A stretch of 64,000 nucleotides of DNA from assembly GCF_026248825.1 (NCBI RefSeq), contig NZ_CP110973.1:5539501-5603500 (forward strand), read 5' to 3'. The notes below the pieces were generated by a model. It was not told the origin of the DNA, made no database searches, and saw only the letters and a list, made by a program, of their open reading frames with translations. The position numbers and the translations under genes are program-made. The number at the start of each line of letters is the position of its first letter. Within the stretch, counting starts at the first letter, position 1. The stretch is from Larkinella insperata (GTDB lineage: Bacteria > Bacteroidota > Bacteroidia > Cytophagales > Spirosomataceae). Shown piece by piece: positions 46,747-56,970 of this stretch.

Positions 46747-47271
46747 ATGAACTATTTGTTAACCGGCCAAGAATCCCGGCGGCTCCGGTTTCGGCCATTG
46801 TCACCGGATGATTTTGACGACTGGCTACCCTTTTACCAGCATCCTCAATCCACGCAATACTGGGAAGGTGAACCCGATGATCCGGTCCTGAATTGCCGCA
46901 ACTGGTTTGAAAAGACCTTTTACCGATACCGTACCAATAGGGGAGGAATGAATGTGCTGATCGACAAGCAGACGGGGGCTTTTGTGGGCCAATGCGGCTT
47001 GCTCGTCCAGGTTGTTAATCAGGTTGAGGAGCTGGAAGTCGGCTATTCGATTCTGCCCCAGTTCTGGAACCGCGGTTACGCAACCGAAGCGGCCTTCTTG
47101 TGTCAGCGACACGCGTTCAACAACGCTCTTAGTAACAGCCTGATTTCAATCATCCACGAGCAAAACATTCCGTCACAGACAGTGGCTCTTAAAACCGGGA
47201 TGGTGGCCGATAAGCGAACAATCTACGCCAATAATCCGGTCATTATTTACCGGATCGAACGGGGGATTTAG
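46747..47271 (+). CDS. GNAT-family N-acetyltransferase (RimJ/RimL type)
   Basis: A 174-residue cytoplasmic acetyltransferase. It begins MNYLLTGQESRRLRFRPLSP and follows the Acetyltransf_3 pattern: FRPLSPDDFDDW, FVGQCGLLVQVV, EELEVGYSILPQFWNRGYAT (acetyl-CoA loop, here QFWNRGYATEAA) and SIIHEQNIPSQTVALKTGM. Such enzymes acetylate amino groups of ribosomal proteins, antibiotics or small amines; the substrate is not evident. Single gene. Confidence 0.92.
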   Translation: MNYLLTGQESRRLRFRPLSPDDFDDWLPFYQHPQSTQYWEGEPDDPVLNCRNWFEKTFYRYRTNRGGMNVLIDKQTGAFVGQCGLLVQVVNQVEELEVGYSILPQFWNRGYATEAAFLCQRHAFNNALSNSLISIIHEQNIPSQTVALKTGMVADKRTIYANNPVIIYRIERGI

Positions 47272-47714
47272 CGCCAGGAAAGATCGCCGTAAATTCTGTT
47301 GCAAGCGGGACCTTGTTTTCGGCGTATCCTGTTTAAATTTCATTTATCTTTACAGGATTGTAAAATAACTCGAAGTTGGCTAAGACGGTCTTTCAGGTAC
47401 ATTAGATAACTTCTTGTCCTTTTTACGGCTTTAGCAGACCAGCCCCTTTGGCAAGTGTGCTTTTTTTTGTATGTTTATTCGCTAAAACCGCTTTCCCGTT
47501 ATAGTGCAAAATAACGCCGTTCCGAGACCTTGTAGCCGTTTATGACCAAATAGCTCCCGTTCCAGCAGTGACTTCCTCTCCTATCCTCCGTCTGACAATA
47601 CGCAACTAAAAAGCCTGTTTGCTCGTATCTGGTACAAGTGCTCTGTTTACGGAGTGACTACCCGATTTCTAAGACCCCACAGACCCGGAAAAGACGATTT
47701 TAACTCACCGATTT
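47272..47714. other. Gene-free intergenic stretch
   Basis: About 440 bases. A run of eight T at about 47461 follows a weak hairpin and could end the GNAT transcript. No coding frame or RNA was recognised. Confidence 0.45.
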
Positions 47715-47984
47715 ATGAAAAAGCGTCAGGCCCCGAATGAGCCTTTTGATAAAGAGTTTTTATTAGCGATGATCAACGGACAACTGGAGAGTTGGGCATC
47801 GTTTCTGCTTATTGGCAAAAAGGTGAGAGTTTTGCTGTTTGACAGCCAGTGTGCCAGTACCGTCATTCAGAAGTTTCGCAACGAAGGGTGGAAAGTTGAT
47901 TTTTCCCATCGGAGTAGCAAACTACCCGCCCGGGCTTACTACTTCTTTAGCCTCCCTTCAACCCGGCGAAATCCAATCTGGTAA
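47715..47984 (+). CDS. Small hypothetical protein
   Basis: An 89-residue protein with no recognised family. Starts MKKRQAPNEPFDKEFLLAMI; the middle alternates hydrophobic and basic residues (FLLIGKKVRVLLFDSQCAST), which suggests a small alpha/beta fold, and the end is basic (STRRNPIW). No signal peptide. It is followed within 25 bases by a strong terminator, which supports a real short transcript. Confidence 0.6.
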   Translation: MKKRQAPNEPFDKEFLLAMINGQLESWASFLLIGKKVRVLLFDSQCASTVIQKFRNEGWKVDFSHRSSKLPARAYYFFSLPSTRRNPIW

Positions 47985-48005
47985 CCGCAAATCCCTTTTG
48001 ACACC

Positions 48006-48044
48006 AAAACCGCGAGCCTGACCGCTGCGCGGTTTTTTGTTTTT
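48006..48044 (+). terminator. Rho-independent terminator
   Basis: A 9-bp stem AAAACCGCG (48006-48014) pairs with CGCGGTTTT (48028-48036), and the T run continues to 48044 with one G. Confidence 0.8.
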
Positions 48045-48263
48045 CATCCAGATCGCATGGCTCTGAACCCTCATGCGGGAGAAGGGTTACGAACCAGAAA
48101 CCACCCTCTCTTTCCAGTGCAATCCAGGCAGTGAGCGCAAACCCAAACAGGCAAGTACAGGACAGTACCTCACCGGTTTTTATAAAAATTTTGGTGGTTA
48201 TTTGATTCCTTTTTAGAATCCTGATTGTACCGGTTCTGCCGTACAAGCCCTAATACGTCCTGG

Positions 48264-48848
48264 ATGGAGCATTTGAGTATTCCTAATTATACCTTACCCA
48301 ATCGTTTAAACAACGTTGACGCTGAAACCTTTAAGAGCATTTACCTGACCTACTTCGACGATCTGTTTGAAGTCGCAAAAAGACGACTTCAGTCGGAAGA
48401 AGCTGCGGCTGAGATCGTACAGGATATCTTTGTGGAACTCTGGGAACGACGCGAAAAACTAAACATTGAGCACCTGGATCGCTATTTATTTACGGCGGTC
48501 AAGTATAAAGTTATCAACTACATCCGCGACTCGCTGATCCGGAAAGAATCCTGGAACCCCGCCGTGGAAGACCTGGTCATTTATTTTGACGATCGGGCCG
48601 AAAACAAGCTTGCTTTCGAAGAATTGCAAAAGGCGGTGGAACAGGTGCTGGAACAGGTACCCGCCAAAACCCGGGAAATTTTCCGGTTGAACCGCCTGGA
48701 GAATAAGACGGTCAAGGAAATTTCGGCTTCGCTGCACATTCCCGAACGGACCGTTGAATACCACATCACCCAATCGCTCCGTACCCTTCGGCTGCACCTG
48801 AAAGAGTTTGTAACCTACCTGGTGCTGCTGGTCAGTCTCTCCAGCTAA
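48264..48848 (+). CDS. ECF-type RNA polymerase sigma factor (FecI-like)
   Basis: A 194-residue sigma-70 factor. The ATG at 48264 (MEHLSIPNYTLP) is preferred; the frame runs 13 codons further up without family similarity. Region 2 is FKSIYLTYFDDLFEVAKRRL and EIVQDIFVELWERREKL, and region 4 is VPAKTREIFRLNRLENKTVK and EISASLHIPERTVEYHITQ. As in the first cassette the C-terminus is hydrophobic (FVTYLVLLVSLSS). It starts the second sigma/FecR/SusC/SusD locus, 181 bases before the FecR gene. Confidence 0.95.
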   Translation: MEHLSIPNYTLPNRLNNVDAETFKSIYLTYFDDLFEVAKRRLQSEEAAAEIVQDIFVELWERREKLNIEHLDRYLFTAVKYKVINYIRDSLIRKESWNPAVEDLVIYFDDRAENKLAFEELQKAVEQVLEQVPAKTREIFRLNRLENKTVKEISASLHIPERTVEYHITQSLRTLRLHLKEFVTYLVLLVSLSS

Positions 48849-49029
48849 GTCACCGGCCTTGCCTACTTTGTACTTAAAGAAGAAATCTCTTTATAATACC
48901 ATCTGCCCACGGTAATTTTCCAATAATTCCCTAAACTATTTGCGGTTCAAACCGGCCAAATGTGACTTGTGGCAAAGCACGGGCTCTAATTCCAGTCCCG
49001 TTGCTAATGACCAAAAGCCTGTTTGGAAC

Positions 49030-50073
49030 ATGAATATCCGCCCTGAAGACCTTCCCGATTTGCTGAAGCGATACCTGGAAGGTCGCTGCACTGACGAGGA
49101 ACGCGCTGCCATCGACGCCTGGTATAGCCACGCGGGCGAACAGCTCCCGCCAATCGACAAGAGCCGCCGGGCGGAACGTCAGGAACTGGTCTGGCGGCAG
49201 ATTCAGGAGCAAATCACCCGCGAAAACTACCCCGAGCCGAAGCACCGGTCCTTGTGGAAAAATCCATTCCTCCGGCTGGCCGTGGCAGCCTCCCTCCTGC
49301 TCATTAGCGGATGGGTCTCTTACCAACTTTTGAGAACAGACCAATCGTTTGAAAACCCGATTGTCCAAGCCGGTAACATTCGGGAAGTCGTCAATGCGGG
49401 AGTAACCAACAAAACGGTGAAACTTGAAGATGGCAGCCGGATTACGCTGCATCCCGGCAGTCGGATCAATTACCCCCACCCCTTCCGCCCGGGTATCCGG
49501 GAAGTGCATCTGGAAGGCGACGCATTTTTCGAAGTGGCTAAAAATAAGAAGAAGCCTTTCGTTGTTTACACCGGCGAGGTGGCCACCAAAGTAGTCGGCA
49601 CCAGTTTCCTGATCCGTTCCGACCAGCAAAATCCGCAGGATGTCGTCGTGTCGGTTATGACGGGGAAAGTGATCGTTGAGCACCGGGAAAGAACCCCCGA
49701 AACCAGGCTACCAAACTCCACCAACGGAGTTGTGCTCACCCCCAATCAGCAGGTCACTTATTACCACGCGAATAAACACTTTGTAACCAGCCTGGTCGTC
49801 AAACCCATTGCGATAAAACCGCAGGTTGAACTGGTGAAACAACGGCTGTTTCGATTCGACGGAACTCCGCTGCGGGAAGTGCTCGAAAGAATGCAAGCCG
49901 CTTACGGGTTAAAGTTTGAACTGATTAACGACGGAATCACCAACTGCCCGGTTACGGCCGACCTGACCGAACAGCCTTTCTTCGTCAAGCTCGATATCAT
50001 TGCCGAATCCCTTAACGCCCGCTACGAAGTAAAAGGCACAAGCATTGTCTTGTCCGGCGGCAGTTGCGAATAA
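49030..50073 (+). CDS. FecR-family anti-sigma factor
   Basis: A 347-residue inner-membrane anti-sigma factor. Cytoplasmic domain 1-78 (PDLLKRYLEGRCTDEERAAI), membrane helix about 81-101 (LRLAVAASLLLISGWVSYQL), FecR domain (VKLEDGSRITLHPGSRINYP, EVHLEGDAFFEVAKNKKKPF, VGTSFLIRSDQQN) and C-terminal DUF4974 domain (FRFDGTPLREVLERMQAAYG). The start at 49030 is the first ATG followed by family sequence. It should couple the STN domain of the SusC 240 bases downstream to the sigma factor. Confidence 0.95.
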   Translation: MNIRPEDLPDLLKRYLEGRCTDEERAAIDAWYSHAGEQLPPIDKSRRAERQELVWRQIQEQITRENYPEPKHRSLWKNPFLRLAVAASLLLISGWVSYQLLRTDQSFENPIVQAGNIREVVNAGVTNKTVKLEDGSRITLHPGSRINYPHPFRPGIREVHLEGDAFFEVAKNKKKPFVVYTGEVATKVVGTSFLIRSDQQNPQDVVVSVMTGKVIVEHRERTPETRLPNSTNGVVLTPNQQVTYYHANKHFVTSLVVKPIAIKPQVELVKQRLFRFDGTPLREVLERMQAAYGLKFELINDGITNCPVTADLTEQPFFVKLDIIAESLNARYEVKGTSIVLSGGSCE

Positions 50074-50313
50074 GAAAAAAAGTACCCAAATGTTTTACCA
50101 AAACCCAACTCCTATGATAACACCCCACTTCATCTTTTCTCCCCGGACCCTCCGAACCGTTGATCGGTCCGGCTAAAATCACCAGAAAAGCCAGGCCAAA
50201 ATGCTGCCACATTTCGGACCTAGCCTCCCCCTTATTCCCCAAAAACGTGCTTTATCCTGCCAGATGAGCGAGGGAATAAATTGTCAAATTCTGAGATTTA
50301 ACAAAACAAAAGA

Positions 50314-53300
50314 ATGAAAAATCATCGAAAGTTCATAACGCTTAGTCACAAAATGATAAGGGTTGTGATGCTCCCCCTTTTCCTCCTGGTTGTCTTCAGC
50401 GGCAGCGTTCTGGCCCGTGAAATCGCCGGCCAGGAATTGTTGCAGAAAACCGTCAGCCTTCGAGTAACGAATACCGAAATCCGGACGGTTTTAACCAAAC
50501 TGGAAGAAGTGGCCGGGGTGAAGTTTGTTTACAGCTCCCGGTCGCTGCACGCCAGCCGGAAAGTTTCGGTTGCCTTCTCGAACAAACCGCTGATTGAAGC
50601 GGTGAATGAAGTCTTCCAGCCCAGCAAAATAAGCTGCAAGGTGGTGGGCGGTCAGATCGTCCTCAAAACTGAATCAAGCGCTTCGACCCTATCCGAGCCA
50701 ATACCCACGGAGGAAACGGCGGCAGCGGCTCAGGCGGTAGACCGGCCCATTACGGGGGTGGTCACGGATGAAAAAGGCGGTGGGCTGCCCGGCGTCAGCG
50801 TCGTGATTAAAGGCACGCAGCGGGGAACCTCCAGCGATGGCGAGGGCAAATACACGCTAAGCGTTCCGGACGGCGACGTTACCCTGATCTATTCATTTGT
50901 GGGGTACTTAAGCCAGGAAATCGCCGTGGGCAACCAAGCGACGGTCAATGTCAACCTGAAACCCGACACCAAAGCGCTGGAAGAAGTGGTCGTTGTTGGT
51001 TACGGAACCCAGAAAAAACGCGACGTAACCGGGGCCGTCAGCAGCATTGCCACCACCGAAATTGCCGACATTCCGGTGCAGAACCTCGGCCAGAAGTTGC
51101 AGGGTCGCCTGGCCGGTGTGCAGGTCAACCAAACCTCGGGTGAACCGGGCCGGGGCGTGTCGTTCCGGGTGCGGGGGCAGGCGTCGATCAACGGCGGAAA
51201 CAGCCCCCTGGTGGTTATCGACGGTTTTCCGACGGTGGCCGGAATCACCAGCATTAGCCCCGACGAAATCGAGTCGGTTTCGGTGCTGAAAGATGCCGCT
51301 TCAGCGTCGCTGTACGGTTCTCGGGCGGCCAACGGGGTGATCCTGATTACCACCAAGCAGGCCAAAAGCGGTCAGACCAACATTGATTTCAGTTCGTACT
51401 ACGGGATGGAGAGAGTGTCGAAGCGGGGCCGCCCGGACGTGATGAACGCTTACGAGTTCGCCAACTTCAAAAAGGAATACTACGAAGATCAGGCCCGGTA
51501 CGAAAATTACACGGGGGGCGTTCCGTCGGTTTACCAAAACCCCGATCAGTACATCAACAACCCCGGTACCGACTGGTTCGACATCCTGCTGCGGTCGGCC
51601 CCAACGAAGAACTTCAACCTGGGCTTATCCTCGGGAACCGACAAGTTCAGAACGGCGCTCAACATGAACTACAACAAACAGGAAGGCGTCATTCTTAACA
51701 CCTACTCGGAGCGTTTTACGGGTCGGGCCAACAGCACCTTCCATGCTTCCGACCGGATTCGGTTTGGCCTTAACCTGTCGGGTTCGTACCGCCCGAGTCA
51801 GATCACCCCCGGTTTGGCCGGTGGGCGGAACATCATCGGCTCGGCCTTTCTGATGGACCCCTCGCTGAAATACCGCAACGACGACGGTACCTACCCCATT
51901 TCGTTCAGCGCCCCCGGGATGTTTGCCAACCCGAACTATTACCTGGTGCTGACCCAGCGGGTGAATCCCACGAAGGAATTTAACGCCCTGGCGAATCTTT
52001 ACGGCGAGGTTGATCTTCTAAAGGGCTTAACCTACAAAATCAGCGCAAACACCGATGTGGGCAACACCATCGTGCGTTCGTTTGAACCATCAACGGCCCG
52101 GGGCGGCATGTTTTCGGCCCCTCCCCTGCCCGCCATCGGAAGTTACGGAACCACCAACTACCTGACCTGGCTGCTGGAACACACGCTGACCTACAACCGC
52201 ACCATTGGACAACACAGTTTCGATGTGCTGGCCGGTTATTCGGCCCAGAAAGCCAGCTATGAATCCAGTGCCATCAACGCTTCGCAGTATCCGGATGACG
52301 AAATTGAATGGATCAACGCGGCCAATGTTCGGGTCGGAAACGGCGATGCCTACCAGTGGTCGCTGCTGTCGTACATCGGCCGGTTGAATTACAACTACGC
52401 GGGGCGGTATTTGCTATCGCTGGCCTTCCGGCGGGATGGCAGCTCCCGGTTCGGTGCCAACACCAAGTACGGCAACTTCCCCTCGGTGTCGCTGGGCTGG
52501 GTTATTTCGGATGAGGACTTCATGAAAAGCCTGAATCAGATCAGTTACCTGAAAGCCCGCGCCAGTTACGGAAAAACCGGTAACAACAACATCGGAAACT
52601 ACGACTACCTGGCGTCGGTTGCCACCACAAACTACGTTTTCGACAACAACGTGTCTCCGGGCCGTCGGCTCGAGCGGATTGGCAACGACAACCTGACCTG
52701 GGAAACCACCGTCCAGTACGACCTGGGTCTGGATCTGGGCATCCTGCGCGACCGGGTCTTCCTGACCTACGATTACTACTGGAAAAAAACCGACGGTCTG
52801 CTGTACGCCATCGACATTCCGAACCAGTCGGGTTTCTCGAGCATCCGGTCCAACATCGGGCAGTTTAATTTCTGGGGACACGAAATCGGGATTGAATCGC
52901 GCAACATGACCGGGGCCTTCAAGTGGAACACCAACTTCAACATTTCCTTCAACCGGAATAAAGCCGTGAAGCTGGGCACCAACAACACCCCAATCGGCGG
53001 AAACGCAAACCAGGGCGATTACAACCGCACCCAGGTGGGTCAGCCGCTGGGTCAGTTTATGGGCTACGTGTACGACGGGGTGTACATGACCCAGGAAGAA
53101 TTTGCCTCGCAGCCCAAACATGCCTCGTCGATGGTCGGGACGGTCCGGATGAAAGACCTCAACGGCGATGGTGTCATTGACTTCAACGACCGCACCATCA
53201 TCGGCAATCCCAACCCCGATTTCCTGTACGGCATTACCAACGAATTTGCCTACAAAAACTTCGACGCGAGCGTGGTCATTGCCGGGGCGGTGGGTGGCGA

Positions 53301-53715
53301 CATCATCGACGGTACGCTGGAATGGACGGAAAACATCGACGGGGTTTTCAACGTGACCAAGGAAGTGGCCCAACGCTGGCGGTCGGAAGACAACCCGGGC
53401 AACGGCAACATTCCCCGGACCCGCAGCGGAACCACCGAATTGTTTCGCTACAACAACACCCGCTGGGTTTTCGACGGTTCGTACCTGGCCGTTAAAAACA
53501 TCACCGTCGGCTACAACTTCCCGATCAAAAGCAACCCGTTCGTGAAAAAAGCCCGGTTGTATTTCAGTACGCAGAACGCCCTGATTCTAACGAAGTATCC
53601 GGGCATGAACCCCGAAGTAAGCAACAACGGCCTGAACGGTTTGAACCAGGGAGTCGACATCAGTTCGTACCCCATCTCGTCCGTGTATACGCTGGGGGTG
53701 AATGTTAAATTTTAA
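50314..53715 (+). CDS. SusC/RagA TonB-linked outer-membrane receptor with STN domain
   Basis: A 1133-residue outer-membrane receptor. Signal peptide to about 35 (LPLFLLVVFSGSVLA), STN domain about 45-115 (VLTKLEEVAGVKFVYSSRSL), carboxypeptidase-regulatory-like domain about 144-232 (GLPGVSVVIKGTQRGTSSDG), TonB-box-like EEVVVVGYGTQKKRDVTG, plug about 240-350 (LQGRLAGVQVNQTSGEPGRG) and barrel ending YTLGVNVKF. The STN domain fits the sigma/FecR pair upstream. The SusD partner starts 14 bases later. There is no enzyme in the locus, so the ligand cannot be deduced; the 240-base leader has a small inverted segment but no clear promoter. Confidence 0.96.
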   Translation: MKNHRKFITLSHKMIRVVMLPLFLLVVFSGSVLAREIAGQELLQKTVSLRVTNTEIRTVLTKLEEVAGVKFVYSSRSLHASRKVSVAFSNKPLIEAVNEVFQPSKISCKVVGGQIVLKTESSASTLSEPIPTEETAAAAQAVDRPITGVVTDEKGGGLPGVSVVIKGTQRGTSSDGEGKYTLSVPDGDVTLIYSFVGYLSQEIAVGNQATVNVNLKPDTKALEEVVVVGYGTQKKRDVTGAVSSIATTEIADIPVQNLGQKLQGRLAGVQVNQTSGEPGRGVSFRVRGQASINGGNSPLVVIDGFPTVAGITSISPDEIESVSVLKDAASASLYGSRAANGVILITTKQAKSGQTNIDFSSYYGMERVSKRGRPDVMNAYEFANFKKEYYEDQARYENYTGGVPSVYQNPDQYINNPGTDWFDILLRSAPTKNFNLGLSSGTDKFRTALNMNYNKQEGVILNTYSERFTGRANSTFHASDRIRFGLNLSGSYRPSQITPGLAGGRNIIGSAFLMDPSLKYRNDDGTYPISFSAPGMFANPNYYLVLTQRVNPTKEFNALANLYGEVDLLKGLTYKISANTDVGNTIVRSFEPSTARGGMFSAPPLPAIGSYGTTNYLTWLLEHTLTYNRTIGQHSFDVLAGYSAQKASYESSAINASQYPDDEIEWINAANVRVGNGDAYQWSLLSYIGRLNYNYAGRYLLSLAFRRDGSSRFGANTKYGNFPSVSLGWVISDEDFMKSLNQISYLKARASYGKTGNNNIGNYDYLASVATTNYVFDNNVSPGRRLERIGNDNLTWETTVQYDLGLDLGILRDRVFLTYDYYWKKTDGLLYAIDIPNQSGFSSIRSNIGQFNFWGHEIGIESRNMTGAFKWNTNFNISFNRNKAVKLGTNNTPIGGNANQGDYNRTQVGQPLGQFMGYVYDGVYMTQEEFASQPKHASSMVGTVRMKDLNGDGVIDFNDRTIIGNPNPDFLYGITNEFAYKNFDASVVIAGAVGGDIIDGTLEWTENIDGVFNVTKEVAQRWRSEDNPGNGNIPRTRSGTTELFRYNNTRWVFDGSYLAVKNITVGYNFPIKSNPFVKKARLYFSTQNALILTKYPGMNPEVSNNGLNGLNQGVDISSYPISSVYTLGVNVKF

Positions 53716-53729
53716 GGAGAGAAACAACC

Positions 53730-55268
53730 ATGAAAAAACAACTGATATACCTGCTGACGGCTACCCTCGGGCTGGGCGCGTGCAGCGACGATTTCCTGAA
53801 CCTGGCCCCGCCCACGACGCTCAGTTCGGCCACGTTCTTTAAAACCGAAGAACATTTCAACCAGGCCCTGAATGCTTCCTACGAACCCCTGCGTCAGATT
53901 GCCGTAAGCGGGGTTTTCATGGACGAGATGCGGTCCGACAACAGCTTTTTCACCTACTACCCGGGCGACCGCGGGCCGTACCTGAGCACGGAAGTGATTG
54001 CGCAGTTTCTGGATGACCAAAACACCAATAGCTTTATCAGCAACCGCTACAACGCGGCCTATTCCGGTATTGCGCGGGTCAACACGATCCTTTCGCGCAT
54101 CAACGGCATTACGCTCCCGGAAGCATCCAAAAACCGGATTCTGGGCGAAGCTCACTTCCTGCGGGCCTTCTATTACTACGACCTGGTGCAGCACTTCGGC
54201 GGGGTACCGCTGCAACTGGAAGAGGTAACCTCGGAAGACGGTGCTTTTCTGCCCCGCTCGTCGGTGGAAGAAGTGTACAACCAGGTCATTGCCGACCTGA
54301 AAGTAGCCATTCCGCTGCTGCCGGTGGCCACTACGTTCCCGCAGAGCGGCCGGGCAACCAAGGGGGCGGGAAAAATGCTCCTGGCTTACAGCTACATGTC
54401 GAAACCAACCCGCGAATATGCGCTGGCCGAAACCGAACTGACGGACATCACCAAGATGAACTACGGTTTGCTGACCGACTATGCCGCCATTTACGATCCG
54501 GCCAACAAAAACCATAAGGAGTCGATTTTTGAAATTCAGTACCTGGCCGGTGACGTGGGTCAGCAGGGCAATTTCATCTGGCGGTTTATTCCCAAAATGT
54601 CTAATTCGGACGTCATTCTGGGCATTCAGGCCAACAATTACGCCGGCGACAACAGTGGTGGCTGGAACGTGCCGACCCAGGAAATGGTGAATTCTTACGA
54701 AAAAGGCGACCTGCGGCTCAATGCCTCCATCGGCGTGATCGACGGCGTGCTGAGCGCCGGAGACTTGTTTACGGCGGAAGGGGTGAAAAACGTGACGGAC
54801 TACAAACCCACGGCGGGCAAAACTTACTATTACTTTGTTCGCAAGTACTTCCACCCGCCTTACAACCGCGAATTTAACACCGGTGAAAACTGGCCGGTCT
54901 ACCGGTACGCGGGCGCGCTGCTGCTGCTGGCCGAATGTCTGGTGGAGCAAGGCAAAGCGGGTCAGGCGCTGCCCCACCTGAACGAAGTCAGAAAGCGGGC
55001 GGGGTTACCGGCGCTGACCCAGGCGACGAAAGACAACGTTGCCAATGAAATGCGCCACGAGCTGGCTTTCGAGAACCACCGCTGGACCGACCTGATCCGG
55101 ACCGGAAAAGCCATCGAAGTGATGACCAAGCACGGGGAGCGGATGAAAAGTCAGTACGGCTTTCTGCTGCCCACCGCCTTTAATGTCAAACCGGAGCGGC
55201 TCATTTACGCCATCCCGTTCCGGGAAATGCAGATCAACAGCCAGTTGACGCAGAATCCAGGTTACTAA
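53730..55268 (+). CDS. SusD/RagB-family outer-membrane lipoprotein
   Basis: A 512-residue surface lipoprotein with lipobox LGAC (Cys18) and SusD motifs: LGEAHFLRAFYYYDLVQHFG, VPLQLEEVTSEDGAF, VYRYAGALLLLAECLVEQGK, RHELAFENHRWTDLIRTGKA and the terminal NSQLTQNPGY. Length is normal. It pairs with the SusC 14 bases upstream and is the last gene of the locus, as a strong terminator follows. The Trp/Tyr-rich middle suggests ligand stacking. Confidence 0.95.
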   Translation: MKKQLIYLLTATLGLGACSDDFLNLAPPTTLSSATFFKTEEHFNQALNASYEPLRQIAVSGVFMDEMRSDNSFFTYYPGDRGPYLSTEVIAQFLDDQNTNSFISNRYNAAYSGIARVNTILSRINGITLPEASKNRILGEAHFLRAFYYYDLVQHFGGVPLQLEEVTSEDGAFLPRSSVEEVYNQVIADLKVAIPLLPVATTFPQSGRATKGAGKMLLAYSYMSKPTREYALAETELTDITKMNYGLLTDYAAIYDPANKNHKESIFEIQYLAGDVGQQGNFIWRFIPKMSNSDVILGIQANNYAGDNSGGWNVPTQEMVNSYEKGDLRLNASIGVIDGVLSAGDLFTAEGVKNVTDYKPTAGKTYYYFVRKYFHPPYNREFNTGENWPVYRYAGALLLLAECLVEQGKAGQALPHLNEVRKRAGLPALTQATKDNVANEMRHELAFENHRWTDLIRTGKAIEVMTKHGERMKSQYGFLLPTAFNVKPERLIYAIPFREMQINSQLTQNPGY

Positions 55269-55295
55269 ACCGTGTTGATGGAAACAACCGGTTGG

Positions 55296-55330
55296 AGTCC
55301 TCGCCCAAACAGGGCGAGGACTTTTTTATT
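55296..55330 (+). terminator. Rho-independent terminator of the second SusCD locus
   Basis: An 11-bp perfect stem (55296-55306 with 55312-55322), 5-base loop AAACA and six T residues. The 200 bases from here to the permease start hold no gene that I can support. Confidence 0.9.
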
Positions 55331-55533
55331 GGACCGTTTCCAAACCGGGGCGGAGCCGCCCTTGGACGAATTCTGCTCTTCAACGTTCCCCTAATGCTTC
55401 CGATTCCCAACACATTCAATCAAATGAACCCGCTGGCGATCAACCGTACCCGATCAATCGTACCTAATTATTGAAAGGGAATTCACCGTTTGTCAGATTG
55501 AAGTCTTAATTTTCGCCGACTGATTTTGACTCC

Positions 55534-56970
55534 ATGCGCATTAAATCCCTCGCCCTGCTCCGGCAGGAGGCCGCCGAAAGCGGACAAAGTACCCTCAAAC
55601 GTTCCTTGGGCGCGTTTAATCTGGTTGCCATCGGCATCGGTGTGATCATCGGGGCCGGTTTGTTCTCCCTGACGGGGCTCGCAGCCGCCAACCACGCCGG
55701 ACCCGCCGTTACGCTGTCTTTTATCGTTGCTGCGGTTGGCTGTGCGTTCAGTGCCCTGTGCTACGCCGAGTTTGCCTCCCTGGTTCCGGTAGCGGGCAGC
55801 GCTTATACCTACGCCTACGCGACGCTGGGGGAGTTGTTTGCCTGGATCATTGGCTGGGATCTGGTGCTGGAATACTCGGTAGGAGCCGCCACGGTGGCCA
55901 TCAGCTGGTCGCAGTACCTGAATCGTTTTCTTAGTGCTTACGAATTGTATCTGCCCCCGCAGCTTACCCTATCGCCGTTTGAAACGGCCACCGGGGCCGA
56001 CGGAGCCGTTGTATCCGGGTACGTAAATTTTCCGGCGGTTCTGATTGTGGTGCTGGTAACGGCCATCATCATCCGGGGCACTTCGGGTTCGGCCCTGATC
56101 AACGCCATTGTGGTGGCGCTGAAGGTGTTGGTGGTGCTGGTATTCATTGCCCTGGGTTGGCAGTACATCGATCCGGCCAACTACCAGCCCTACATTCCGG
56201 CCAATACTGGGGTGTTCGGCGAATACGGCTGGAGTGGGGTGCTGCGCGGGGCGGGTGTCGTGTTTTTTGTATTTATCGGGTTTGATATCGTGGCCACCAT
56301 GGCCCAGGAAGCACGCAACCCCCAACGCGATATGCCCATCGGGATTATCGGCTCGCTGGTGGTCTGCACGTTTCTCTTCGTGCTGTTCGGCCACGTCATG
56401 ACGGGGATGGCTCATTACACCGATTTTAAGAACAGTGCCGCCCCGGTGGCCATTGCCATTGATAAAACCCCGTACCGCTGGCTGGGCCAACTCATCATCG
56501 GTGCCATTCTGATTGGCTACATTTCCGTTATTCTGGTTGATTTGCTGGGGCAATCGCGGGTTTTCTTTTCGATGAGCCGCGACGGCCTGCTGCCCCGCGT
56601 TTTTTCGGAGGTTCACCCCCGGTTTCGCACGCCCTACAAAGCCAACCTGTTGTTGTGTGCGTTCATCGGCCTATTTGCCGGATTCGTTCCGATTCGGGTG
56701 GTGGGCGAAATGACCAGCATTGGCACGCTGCTGGCGTTTGTGATGGTGTGTCTGGGCGTGATGATCTTGCGCAAAAAACAACCTGATGCCCCCCGTGCGT
56801 TCCGCACGCCCTGGGTTCCGGTTGTGCCCATTCTGGGAATCCTGACGTGCGCCGTCATGATGTTTTCCCTGCCGGGCGATACCTGGCTGCGGCTGCTCAT
56901 CTGGCTGGCGCTGGGGTTACTGATCTACTTTTTGTACGGCAGGAAACGGAGCAAACTCCGCCCGGAATAA
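55534..56970 (+). CDS. APC-family amino acid permease (cationic amino acid transporter type)
   Basis: A 478-residue inner-membrane amino acid transporter with about 12 membrane helices. The family start LGAFNLVAIGIGVIIGAGLF carries the unwound substrate-binding GIGVIIGAG motif of helix 1; helix 6 has FFVFIGFDIVATMAQEARNP, typical of the YfnA/CAT group, and SRDGLLPRVFSEVHPRFRTP follows helix 8. Ends in the basic RKRSKLRPE. Single gene; likely imports amino acids by proton symport. The substrate (Arg/Lys versus neutral) cannot be fixed from sequence alone. Confidence 0.94.
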   Translation: MRIKSLALLRQEAAESGQSTLKRSLGAFNLVAIGIGVIIGAGLFSLTGLAAANHAGPAVTLSFIVAAVGCAFSALCYAEFASLVPVAGSAYTYAYATLGELFAWIIGWDLVLEYSVGAATVAISWSQYLNRFLSAYELYLPPQLTLSPFETATGADGAVVSGYVNFPAVLIVVLVTAIIIRGTSGSALINAIVVALKVLVVLVFIALGWQYIDPANYQPYIPANTGVFGEYGWSGVLRGAGVVFFVFIGFDIVATMAQEARNPQRDMPIGIIGSLVVCTFLFVLFGHVMTGMAHYTDFKNSAAPVAIAIDKTPYRWLGQLIIGAILIGYISVILVDLLGQSRVFFSMSRDGLLPRVFSEVHPRFRTPYKANLLLCAFIGLFAGFVPIRVVGEMTSIGTLLAFVMVCLGVMILRKKQPDAPRAFRTPWVPVVPILGILTCAVMMFSLPGDTWLRLLIWLALGLLIYFLYGRKRSKLRPE

